Assembly: GCA_900541345.1 (NCBI GenBank)
Contig: UQJE01000115.1
Location: 1 to 5,688 of the forward strand
Reading direction: 5' to 3'
Source: an uncultured Blautia sp.
GTDB taxonomy: Bacteria; Bacillota; Clostridia; Lachnospirales; Lachnospiraceae
DNA length: 5,688 bases
Shown: positions 1-5,688 of the stretch, piece by piece
Layout: each line of letters begins with the position of its first letter
How positions within the stretch are numbered: position 1 is the stretch's first letter
Made by a program: the position numbers and the translations under genes
Notes under the pieces: model-generated
Told to the model about the DNA's origin: nothing
The model's database searches: none
Seen by the model: only the letters and a program-made list of their open reading frames with translations

Positions 1-697
1 AGCAGCTATGGAAGGAGCTGATTTTGTTGCACTGATTCTGGAAGGCGGAGACCCGAATGGTGAGAACAAATCTATTGACGAATTAATCGCAGTGGTAAAA
101 GAAGTTGCAGAAGCAGTTGACTGCCCGTTAGTAGTAGAAGGATGCAAGAACGTTGAAAAAGACGCGGAACTGCTTCCTAAGGTTGCAGAAGTTCTTCAGG
201 GAAGAAACGTTCTTATCCTTTCCGAAAAAGAAGAAAACTACAAAGCAATCGGTGCAGCAGCAGGCCTTGCTTATGACCAGATTGTTGGTGCAGAATCTGC
301 AGTAGACATCAACCTTGCAAAACAGTTAAACGTTGTAACAACTCAGTTAGGCGTAAATCCGGAAAAAATCGTTATGAATATCGGTAGTGCAGCAGTAGGC
401 TATGGCTATGAATATGTTGTATCTACTATGGACCGTATCAAAGGTGCAGCTTTATCTCAGAATGATAACATGCTGCAGATGCCTATCATTACACCTGTAT
501 CCGCTGAGACATGGGGCGTAAAAGAAGCTATGGCTTCTGAAGCTGATATGCCTGAGTGGGGATCACAGGACGAGCGTGGAATCAACATGGAAGTTATGAC
601 AGCAGCAGCAGACCTTGCAGCTGGTTCTGATGCAGTTATTCTGAGACATCCTCAGTCTGTTGCAACAATTTCCAAAATGATTAAAGCACTTGCGTAA
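1..697 (+). CDS. acsD: Corrinoid iron-sulfur protein small subunit (partial, 5' end missing)
   Basis: Small subunit of the heterodimeric corrinoid iron-sulfur protein, the cytoplasmic methyl carrier between methyl-tetrahydrofolate and acetyl-CoA synthase. The first complete codon is at position 2, and the frame runs open for 231 residues to TAA at 695-697. The family is usually a little over 320 residues, so roughly the first 90 lie upstream of the window. The ATG at 8 is internal, because the frame is open to the window edge and no ribosome site precedes it. What is visible fits the TIM-barrel fold of this subunit: alternating beta/alpha segments, the segment VALILEGGDPNG near the start, and the family-like GYGYEYVVSTMDRIKGAAL at about 403-459. 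The next gene, acsC, starts 20 bases downstream, as expected for co-translated partners. Isoleucine is encoded only by ATT and ATC, which fits high expression. The family call is from recognition and context; the related archaeal CdhD is the main alternative but fits the context less well. Confidence 0.93.
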   Translation, partial: AAMEGADFVALILEGGDPNGENKSIDELIAVVKEVAEAVDCPLVVEGCKNVEKDAELLPKVAEVLQGRNVLILSEKEENYKAIGAAAGLAYDQIVGAESAVDINLAKQLNVVTTQLGVNPEKIVMNIGSAAVGYGYEYVVSTMDRIKGAALSQNDNMLQMPIITPVSAETWGVKEAMASEADMPEWGSQDERGINMEVMTAAADLAAGSDAVILRHPQSVATISKMIKALA

Positions 698-717
698 TTG
701 AATAGGAGGAAGAAGAT

Positions 718-2061
718 ATGGCACTGAATGGTATTCAGATTTTTAAATTAACACCAAAGAAAAACTGTAAGGAATGTGGATGCCCGACATGTATGGCTTT
801 CTCTATGAAAGTTGCACAGGGCGCTATGGACATTTCTGCATGTCCGCATATGTCTGAAGATGCACTTGCATCTCTTTCCGAGGCAACAGCACCGCCAATG
901 AAGACAATCAAAATCGGAGCTGGTGAAGAAGAGTTTACTCTTGGCGGAGAGACTGTATTATTCAGACATGAGAAAACATTTGTAAGCAAACCGAGATATG
1001 CAGTTTCTCTCTGCACAGATATGGATGATGCAGCAGTAGAAGCAAAACTTGCAGAAATCCCGAAGGTTGATTACGATCGTATCGGTGAGAGAATGTATGC
1101 AGAGCTTGTATACGTAAACTGCGGTGAAGGCGCAGATGCTGCAAAATACACAGAGCTTGTAAAAAAAGCAGCAGGTCTTGGAAGAACTCTGGTTCTTGGC
1201 TGTACAGATGTTGAAATCGCAAAAGCGGCACTTGAAGTATGCAAAGATACAAAACCTGTATTAAATGGTGCAAACGCTTCCAACTATGAAGCAATGAATG
1301 CAGTTGCAACAGAGGCAGGAGTTGTTCTTGGTGTATCCGGAAAAGATTTAAATGAGCTTTATGATACAACAGCAGCACTTGAAAAACTTGGAAACAAAAA
1401 TCTTGTACTGGACGTAACAGGAGCTGATATTAAAGAAACATTTGCTAATGCAGTTCAGGTTCGCCGTGCAGCATTAAAAGATCAGGACAGAACATTTGGT
1501 TATCCGTCCATCGTAAATACAGTGAAAGTTGCAAAAGGAGATGCACATCTTCAGGCAGCTCTCGCAGCAGTATTTACAATGAAATATGGTTCTATCATCG
1601 TTATGGAACAGATTACATACGCTGAGGCACTTCCGTTATATGGACTTCGTCAGAACGTATTTACAGATCCGCAGAAGCCAATGAAAGTTGAACCGGGCAT
1701 CTACCCATTAAACGGAGCAGATGAGAACTCTCTCGTTGTAACAACAGTTGACTTTGCTCTGACATACTTCGTAGTATCCGGTGAGCTGGAGCGTTCTGGT
1801 GTTCCGCTTAACCTTGTGATCAACGATGCAGGCGGACTTTCTGTTCTTACTTCCTGGGCTGCTGGTAAATTCTCCGGAAACAGCATTGCAAAATTCATCC
1901 AGGAGCAGGTTGAGCCAAAGGTAAAATGCAGAAGACTTGTAATTCCGGGTAAAGTTGCTGTTCTTAAAGGTGATCTTGAAGCAAAACTTCCAGGATGGGA
2001 GATTATTGTAGGACCAAGAGAAGCAGTACAGCTTGTAAAATTCTTAAAAGATATGCAGTAA
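718..2061 (+). CDS. acsC: Corrinoid iron-sulfur protein large subunit
   Basis: Large subunit of the corrinoid iron-sulfur protein (447 residues, matching the usual length of about 445). It carries the cobamide that accepts a methyl group from AcsE and passes it to acetyl-CoA synthase. The N-terminal domain (about 1-57) shows Cys17, Cys20, Cys25 and Cys42, spaced C-X2-C-X4-C-X16-C. This is the classic ligand set for the low-potential 4Fe-4S cluster that reduces cobalt. An extra Cys22 sits inside the motif. A TIM-barrel region follows (about 60-325). The C-terminal corrinoid-binding domain (about 330-447) includes LNLVINDAGGLSVLTSW at about 364-380 and IIVGPREAVQL near the end. The start is ATG, with AGGAGGA at 704-710 and 7 bases between. 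Codon choice is strongly biased (no ATA, no CGG), consistent with an abundant protein. It lies between acsD and acsE in one transcription unit. The identification is secure from the Fe-S motif, length and neighbours. Confidence 0.97.
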   Translation: MALNGIQIFKLTPKKNCKECGCPTCMAFSMKVAQGAMDISACPHMSEDALASLSEATAPPMKTIKIGAGEEEFTLGGETVLFRHEKTFVSKPRYAVSLCTDMDDAAVEAKLAEIPKVDYDRIGERMYAELVYVNCGEGADAAKYTELVKKAAGLGRTLVLGCTDVEIAKAALEVCKDTKPVLNGANASNYEAMNAVATEAGVVLGVSGKDLNELYDTTAALEKLGNKNLVLDVTGADIKETFANAVQVRRAALKDQDRTFGYPSIVNTVKVAKGDAHLQAALAAVFTMKYGSIIVMEQITYAEALPLYGLRQNVFTDPQKPMKVEPGIYPLNGADENSLVVTTVDFALTYFVVSGELERSGVPLNLVINDAGGLSVLTSWAAGKFSGNSIAKFIQEQVEPKVKCRRLVIPGKVAVLKGDLEAKLPGWEIIVGPREAVQLVKFLKDMQ

Positions 2062-2066
2062 GAAAA

Positions 2067-2084
2067 TTTAATTATTTAATTAAA
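2067..2084 (+). repeat. Small AT-only inverted repeat before acsE
   Basis: TTTAATTA and TAATTAAA form a perfect eight-base inverted repeat with two bases between, inside the 36-base acsC-acsE spacer. The right arm runs into the start of the acsE ribosome site (AAAGGAGA, 2082-2089). Being entirely A/T with a tiny loop, the hairpin would be weak, and no GC stem or T tract makes it a terminator. It may be only low-complexity spacer, or an AU-rich site for RNA cleavage. Confidence 0.4.
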
Positions 2085-2097
2085 GGAGAATACAGGG

Positions 2098-2883
2098 ATG
2101 GCAAAATTTGTAACAATCGGAGAAAGACTTTCCACAACAGCTCCGGCAGTAAACAAAGCGTTTACAGAAAGAGATCCGGAGCCGATTATCAAGAGAGCAA
2201 AACAGCAGCTTGACGCTGGAGCTACTTATCTTGATGTAAACATCGGACCAGCTGAGAACGATGGTGAAGAACTTATGAAATGGGCTGTACAGCTTCTTCA
2301 GTCCGAGTTCGACAACGTTCCGCTTGCACTGGATACAACAAACATGAAAGCAATCGAGGCTGGTATTTCTGTATATAACAGAGCAAAAGGAAAACCGATC
2401 GTAAACTCTGCAGATGCAGGTGACAGAATTGCAAACATCGACCTTGCAGCAGCAAACGATGCTATTGTTATCGCACTTTGCTCTTCTGGTATGGTTGCTT
2501 CTGACAATGACGAGCGTATGATGCACTGCCAGAACATGCTGGAAAGAGGTATGATGCTTGGTATGGATCCACAGGATCTGTGGTTTGACCCGTTATTCCT
2601 CGTTGTAAAAGGAATGCAGGAAAAACAGATGGAGGTTCTTGAGGCAATTAAAATGTTCTCCGATATGGGACTGAATTCTACAGGCGGACTTTCCAACAAC
2701 AGTAACGGTATGCCGAAACATATCCGTCCGATTATGGACTCTGCTCTTGTAGCAATGGCTATGATGCAGGGATTGACTTCCGCTATTGTAAATCCTAACG
2801 ATTTACGTCTTATGGAAACAATCAAATCCTGTGACGTATTCAAAAACAACACTCTGTACGCAGATTCCTATCTGGAAATCTAA
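2098..2883 (+). CDS. acsE: 5-methyltetrahydrofolate:corrinoid iron-sulfur protein methyltransferase
   Basis: Transfers the methyl group of 5-methyltetrahydrofolate to Co(I) of the AcsCD corrinoid protein, joining the methyl branch of the Wood-Ljungdahl pathway to acetyl-CoA synthesis. It is 261 residues, essentially the same as characterised enzymes (about 262), and is one pterin-binding TIM barrel. Visible motifs are GATYLDVNIGP (41-51), LALDTTN with Asp79 (77-82), IVNSADAG with Asn103 (101-108), WFDPL with Asp164 (162-166) and GGLSNNSNG (196-204). Asp79, Asn103, Asp164 and Asn200 correspond by motif position to the pterin-binding aspartates and asparagines of the family, including the asparagine that helps activate the methyl group. 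This mapping was done by eye. The start ATG is preceded by AAAGGAGA (2082-2089). The end is a tandem stop, TAA TAG (2881-2886). No ATA codons occur. A strong terminator follows 36 bases later. Other pterin methyltransferases (MtvB, MetH-like) are possible relatives, but the adjacent acsCD genes settle the role. Confidence 0.96.
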   Translation: MAKFVTIGERLSTTAPAVNKAFTERDPEPIIKRAKQQLDAGATYLDVNIGPAENDGEELMKWAVQLLQSEFDNVPLALDTTNMKAIEAGISVYNRAKGKPIVNSADAGDRIANIDLAAANDAIVIALCSSGMVASDNDERMMHCQNMLERGMMLGMDPQDLWFDPLFLVVKGMQEKQMEVLEAIKMFSDMGLNSTGGLSNNSNGMPKHIRPIMDSALVAMAMMQGLTSAIVNPNDLRLMETIKSCDVFKNNTLYADSYLEI

Positions 2884-2918
2884 TAGTCAGATTCATAAGA
2901 ATATGGCATGTACCTGAG

Positions 2919-2948
2919 GGCTGGAGGCTTCGGCCTCCGGCCTTTTTT
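2919..2948 (+). terminator. Intrinsic terminator after acsE
   Basis: A ten-pair stem (2919-2928 with 2933-2942) contains a single G-T wobble (T2922-G2939). It is closed by a TTCG loop on a C-G pair, the exceptionally stable UUCG tetraloop in RNA, and is followed directly by six T residues (2943-2948). This is a textbook Rho-independent terminator for the acsD-acsC-acsE transcript. The acsV start lies only 25 bases beyond the T tract, so acsV is probably expressed by partial read-through or from an unseen promoter. Confidence 0.93.
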
Positions 2949-2958
2949 AAGATATAAG

Positions 2959-2966
2959 AAAGGTGG
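2959..2966 (+). promoter_or_regulatory. Ribosome binding site fixing the acsV start
   Basis: AAAGGTGG lies 7 bases before the ATG at 2974 and is a good Shine-Dalgarno match. It decides the start. The in-frame ATG at 2908 has no such site, and its extra 22 codons would be translated through the terminator hairpin. Confidence 0.85.
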
Positions 2967-2973
2967 TTACCCA

Positions 2974-4914
2974 ATGTTTAAGGTAACATTTGCATTCGAA
3001 GACGGCAGTGCAGTAGAAGTATTTGCCAATGAAGGAGATAATCTGCTGGAAGTAGCAAGAGGGGCAAACGTAGCAATCGATGCGCCCTGCTCAGGAAATG
3101 CTTCCTGTGGAAAATGCCGGGTGCAGTTAAAAAGCGGAGAACTGGATTCAAAGAAAACACTTCATATAACAGATGAAGAATTTCAGCAGGGCTGGAGACT
3201 GGCATGCGTAAGTCAGGTGAGTGCCGATGTGGAGGTTATGGTACCTGATATTTCTTCAGCTTACAAGAGCCGGATGAAGGTTGCGGATTTAAGTTCAAAA
3301 GAGGAAATCGCCATTTTTGAAAATGCAAAAAAAGAGGTAGAAGATACAGGAATTGAATTGCGGAACAGCCTGGATGTTGTGGAAGTAGAGATGGACGAAC
3401 CTTCTCTGGATGACACAATGCCGGATAATGAGCGCTTAAGCAGAGCTCTGAAAAAATATATGAATCTGAAACGTGTGCGGATTCCGTATACGGTACTTCA
3501 AAAACTTCCTGATGTGTTAAGAGAAAACCATTTTAAAGTAAAATGTGTAATCCGCACTACTCCGGATGATATGTTTGTTTATGATATATTCGGAATCGAG
3601 GAAGAAGTGGTAATTGGCGGGATTGCCATTGATATTGGAACAACAACAGTTTCTGCTGTTCTTATGAATATGGAGACAGGGGAAATTCTTGCAAAAGGTT
3701 CTGCAGGAAACGGACAGATTCGTTATGGGGCCGATGTAATCAATCGTATTATAGAATCTCAGAAACCGGGTGGAAAGAAAAAACTTCAGGACGCAGTGAT
3801 AAAAGAGACGATCAATCCGATTATCAGTGAAATGTGCAGAAGTGCAAAACTCCCCAAAACTCAGGTTTACAGGATGTGCGTAGCTGCAAATACTACAATG
3901 AATCATTTATTTGCAGGAATCAATGCAGACCCTCTTCGTATGGAGCCTTATATACCTGCATTTTTTAAGACAAATTCTCTGTTTGCGTCAGATTTGGGAA
4001 TTGATATTAATCAGGATGCACATATCATCATCGCTCCGAATATCGGAAGCTATGTAGGCGGTGATATTACAGCTGGAACGCTTGTGAGCATGATATGGAA
4101 CAGACCGGAATTTTCTCTTTTTATTGACCTTGGAACAAACGGAGAGCTTGTATTTGGAAATTCTGATTTTATGATGAGCTGCGCATGTTCTGCAGGCCCT
4201 GCCTTTGAGGGCGGAGATATTAGCTGTGGTATGCGTGCTACAGATGGTGCTATAGAGGCCTGTACCATTGATAAAGAAACAATGGAGCCTTCTTATCAGG
4301 TGGTTGGTGAACCCGGAACAAAACCGATTGGTCTTTGCGGCTCCGGTATCATTGATGTGATCAGTGAGCTGTTTATGTGTGGAATTATTAACCCGAAAGG
4401 AAAATTTGTCCGAGAGGGAAAACGTGTCCGCCATGACCAGTACGGAATGGGAAGCTATGTCCTTGCATTTGAAGAAGAGGCCGGATCAGTAAAAGATGTA
4501 GAGATTACAGAAGTGGATATTGATAACTTTATTCGTGCCAAAGGTGCGATTTTCTCTGCAATCCGTACCATGTTAAGCTCTCTCGATTTTGACATTTCCA
4601 TGATAGATGATGTATATGTGGCCGGCGGTATCGGAAGTGGGATTAATATGAGAAATGCGGTAAATATCGGAATGTTCCCGGATATTCCGCTGGAGAAATT
4701 CCATTATATCGGAAACTCTTCTCTTACCGGCTCTTATCTGATGCTTCTTTCTACAGCAGCGGAGAAAAAGACATATGAACTTGCATCTAATATGACATAT
4801 ATGGAGCTTTCCACAGTTCCTACATATATGGATGAGTTTGTGGGAGCCTGCTTTATTCCTCATACGGATACAAATATGTTTCCTTCTGTGACGGAAGCAA
4901 TGGAAAATAAATAA
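2974..4914 (+). CDS. acsV: Reductive activator of corrinoid iron-sulfur protein (RACo/AcsV type; 2Fe-2S and ASKHA ATPase domains)
   Basis: Reactivates the corrinoid iron-sulfur protein when its cobalt is accidentally oxidised to Co(II), by coupling ATP hydrolysis to electron transfer from a 2Fe-2S cluster. It is 646 residues from ATG 2974, similar to known activators. Residues 1-91 are a plant-type ferredoxin domain with Cys39, Cys45, Cys48 and Cys78 (C-X5-C-X2-C-X29-C). A charged linker and small middle domain follow (about 95-207). From about 213 onward is the ASKHA-type ATPase region (DUF4445 family). It shows DIGTTT at 220-225, a second DLGTNGE at 385-391, CGSGIID at 455-461 and VAGGIGSG at 549-556, the phosphate- and adenosine-contacting loops of this fold. 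No signal peptide or membrane segment is seen, so it should be cytoplasmic. Related activators serve other corrinoid methyltransferases (RamA-like), but the adjacent acsCDE genes favour CFeSP as partner. Unlike acsCDE it uses ATA (at least 8) and CGG (at least 4), suggesting lower expression. The terminator separates it from acsE. Confidence 0.93.
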   Translation: MFKVTFAFEDGSAVEVFANEGDNLLEVARGANVAIDAPCSGNASCGKCRVQLKSGELDSKKTLHITDEEFQQGWRLACVSQVSADVEVMVPDISSAYKSRMKVADLSSKEEIAIFENAKKEVEDTGIELRNSLDVVEVEMDEPSLDDTMPDNERLSRALKKYMNLKRVRIPYTVLQKLPDVLRENHFKVKCVIRTTPDDMFVYDIFGIEEEVVIGGIAIDIGTTTVSAVLMNMETGEILAKGSAGNGQIRYGADVINRIIESQKPGGKKKLQDAVIKETINPIISEMCRSAKLPKTQVYRMCVAANTTMNHLFAGINADPLRMEPYIPAFFKTNSLFASDLGIDINQDAHIIIAPNIGSYVGGDITAGTLVSMIWNRPEFSLFIDLGTNGELVFGNSDFMMSCACSAGPAFEGGDISCGMRATDGAIEACTIDKETMEPSYQVVGEPGTKPIGLCGSGIIDVISELFMCGIINPKGKFVREGKRVRHDQYGMGSYVLAFEEEAGSVKDVEITEVDIDNFIRAKGAIFSAIRTMLSSLDFDISMIDDVYVAGGIGSGINMRNAVNIGMFPDIPLEKFHYIGNSSLTGSYLMLLSTAAEKKTYELASNMTYMELSTVPTYMDEFVGACFIPHTDTNMFPSVTEAMENK

Positions 4915-4919
4915 GAGGT
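4914..4919 (+). promoter_or_regulatory. Ribosome binding site overlapping the acsV stop codon
   Basis: AGAGGT begins on the last base of the acsV stop (TAA, 4912-4914) and lies 6 bases before the ATG at 4926. It is a modest Shine-Dalgarno match. Ribosomes finishing acsV would clear or load this site, so translation of the next gene is probably coupled to acsV. Confidence 0.65.
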
Positions 4920-4925
4920 ACAAAA

Positions 4926-5588
4926 ATGGCTTTTAATATGAATGACTTAAATTATGAAAAAGACAGCAAGGAACGTATGCCCTGGGAACATTATATGACA
5001 GAGTACAAGGCGGCAGATCCCAAGGAGATTGCCGCACGTCTTTCTATTCCGTATGATGAGGAAAAAAAGATGTTTACTCTTACGTTTCTGGGAACAGAGT
5101 ATTCTGTTTCCTATCCGGATTTTACAGTGAGTCACAAAGAAGATGATATGGGATATTATCCTCTGGAAGAGATGATTTACGCCAAAATTCTGACTATCCG
5201 TTTTCTTCTTCACGGAACGGTCTCTGCAGGTACGGGAAAATACAAAACCTACAGAGAAATGCCGTGGGGAGAAGTTTATCTCCGGCAGTTTGACGGACGC
5301 TGTATTAAGCGTCTTGCGTTTACATATGGAATGCGTATAGGGGATTTCCGTAAGATTATGGAACATATTCACGGGAAAGAAATTTCTTTTGGAGATGTGG
5401 CATATGAAGTGGAAATATATCCGGGCTATCGGATACAGATGATTTTGTGGGAGGGAGACGAGGAATTTCCGCCTTCATCTCAGATTCTTTTTTCCGATAA
5501 TTTCCCGGTATCTTTTGCAGCAGAGGATATGGCTGTCATGGGAGATGTGATTATCGGTTCTTTAAAAGCATTTGCAAAATGTGTTTGA
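4926..5588 (+). CDS. DUF3786-family protein of unknown function
   Basis: A 220-residue protein of unknown biochemical role that I recognise as DUF3786 from its pattern. Supporting segments are a hydrophobic helix (IYAKILTIRFLLHG, 84-97), then YREMPWGEVYL (109-119), QFDGRCIKRLAFTYG (121-135), FGDVAYEVEIYPGYR (155-169), and the hallmark LWEGDEEFP (174-182), followed by ILFSDN and an AAEDMAV stretch (198-204). No signal peptide, convincing membrane segment or cysteine cluster is present (only Cys126 and Cys219), so it should be a soluble protein without its own Fe-S cluster. It follows acsV by 11 bases, with its ribosome site touching the acsV stop, and precedes fhs by 27 bases, so all three are probably one operon. 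ATA codons (at least 3) resemble acsV rather than acsCDE. I recall this family beside corrinoid or Fe-S proteins in anaerobes, which would fit an accessory role for CFeSP, but that is inference. The family call is fairly sure; the function is open. Confidence 0.83.
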   Translation: MAFNMNDLNYEKDSKERMPWEHYMTEYKAADPKEIAARLSIPYDEEKKMFTLTFLGTEYSVSYPDFTVSHKEDDMGYYPLEEMIYAKILTIRFLLHGTVSAGTGKYKTYREMPWGEVYLRQFDGRCIKRLAFTYGMRIGDFRKIMEHIHGKEISFGDVAYEVEIYPGYRIQMILWEGDEEFPPSSQILFSDNFPVSFAAEDMAVMGDVIIGSLKAFAKCV

Positions 5589-5600
5589 AGGAATAAATAA

Positions 5601-5607
5601 AAGGAGG
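5601..5607 (+). promoter_or_regulatory. Strong ribosome binding site for fhs
   Basis: AAGGAGG, a near-perfect Shine-Dalgarno sequence, lies 8 bases before the ATG at 5616. It is clearly stronger than the site of the preceding DUF3786 gene (AGAGGT), which would let the downstream enzyme be made in larger amounts from a shared transcript. Confidence 0.85.
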
Positions 5608-5615
5608 CAATTTTT

Positions 5616-5688
5616 ATGGGATTCAAAAGTGATATTGAAATTGCACAGGAAAACACTCCGCTTCCAATTACGGAGATTGCAGCAAAAG
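5616..5688 (+). CDS. fhs: Formate--tetrahydrofolate ligase (partial, 3' end missing)
   Basis: Only the first 24 codons fall in the window: MGFKSDIEIAQ, then a stretch ending ITEIAAK. The KSDIEIAQ opening followed by a proline-containing segment and an IxEIA helix is the characteristic N-terminus of formyltetrahydrofolate synthetase. This enzyme is usually about 555 residues and uses ATP to join formate to tetrahydrofolate in the methyl branch. The ATP-binding and folate-binding regions lie beyond the window, so the call rests on this short N-terminus, the excellent ribosome site and the Wood-Ljungdahl context. It follows the DUF3786 gene by 27 bases with no terminator between. I see no convincing separate promoter, though one could lie inside the preceding gene. 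Confidence 0.85.
   Translation, partial: MGFKSDIEIAQENTPLPITEIAAK

Larger units (their letters stand above)
2884..2973 (+). other. Intergenic region between acsE and acsV
   Basis: This 90-base spacer is the longest non-coding stretch in the window. It holds the second stop of acsE (TAG), about 32 bases of unremarkable AT-rich sequence, the terminator, and the acsV ribosome site. I found no convincing -35/-10 pair here. AT-rich hexamers such as TAATAG and GAATAT lack a well-spaced partner, and a start upstream of the hairpin would still have to pass through it. No riboswitch-like structure is evident in so short a space. Confidence 0.7.

Noticed and set aside
8..10. ATG at position 8 as the start of acsD
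   Set aside because: The frame is open to the window edge, and the protein would lack about 90 N-terminal residues. It is an internal methionine of a gene cut by the window.
735..1378. Antisense open frames across acsC (735-1016, 962-1378, 1071-1283)
   Set aside because: They lie wholly within a clearly coding gene, have leucine- and histidine-rich translations typical of reverse-strand shadows, and show no ribosome sites or recognisable domains.
1995..2213. Plus-strand open frame bridging acsC and acsE
   Set aside because: It is out of frame with two well-supported genes, covers their ends and spacer, and its translation is low complexity with no family resemblance.
2298..2852. Long antisense open frame within acsE (184 codons)
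   Set aside because: It mirrors the acsE reading frame, where biased codon use suppresses reverse-strand stops. There is no ribosome site or independent support.
2908..2973. Upstream in-frame ATG at 2908 adding 22 residues to AcsV
   Set aside because: The extension is read through the terminator hairpin, has no ribosome site, and gives residues unlike the start of a ferredoxin domain. The ATG at 2974 has a good site and begins directly with the domain.
3517..5372. Antisense open frames in acsV and the DUF3786 gene
   Set aside because: All are overlapped by well-supported plus-strand genes, and their cysteine-, histidine- and isoleucine-rich translations look like non-coding shadows.
5572..5599. 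Possible promoter before fhs (TTGCAA with TAAATA)
   Set aside because: The second hexamer matches the -10 consensus at only about three of six positions, and the start point would fall in the ribosome site, leaving almost no leader.

Overview
The window is a dense, single-strand (+) gene block encoding parts of the Wood-Ljungdahl (reductive acetyl-CoA) pathway. Its AGGAGG-type ribosome sites, AT-leaning codon use and short gene gaps point to a low-GC Firmicute. The protein sequences look most like those of acetogenic Lachnospiraceae such as Blautia. That placement is an inference from sequence style and memory, not from a search.

Layout: (1) positions 1-697 hold the 3' three quarters of acsD, the small subunit of the corrinoid iron-sulfur protein (CFeSP). 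(2) 718-2061 is acsC, the CFeSP large subunit, with its N-terminal 4Fe-4S motif and C-terminal corrinoid domain. (3) 2098-2883 is acsE, the methyl-tetrahydrofolate:CFeSP methyltransferase. (4) 2919-2948 is a strong intrinsic terminator. (5) 2974-4914 is a reductive activator of CFeSP (RACo/AcsV type), a 2Fe-2S protein fused to an ASKHA ATPase-like domain. (6) 4926-5588 is a DUF3786-family protein of unknown function. (7) From 5616 to the window edge are the first 24 codons of a probable formate--tetrahydrofolate ligase (fhs).

How the genes work together: Fhs activates formate onto tetrahydrofolate at the start of the methyl branch. AcsE moves the finished methyl group from methyl-tetrahydrofolate to the cobalt of AcsCD. 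AcsCD delivers it to acetyl-CoA synthase, which is not in this window. AcsV rescues CFeSP that has been oxidised to inactive Co(II), in an ATP-dependent way. The DUF3786 protein lies between the activator and Fhs, so a role linked to CFeSP or one-carbon metabolism is plausible but unproven.

The pathway genes are known. The points most worth a second look are the uncharacterised DUF3786 gene, tightly coupled to the activator, and the terminator between acsE and acsV. That terminator coincides with an abrupt change in codon choice: the rare isoleucine codon ATA is absent before it and frequent after it. I saw no mobile elements, CRISPR arrays, tRNA or rRNA genes. The only gap of any size is 2884-2973, and it is described below.
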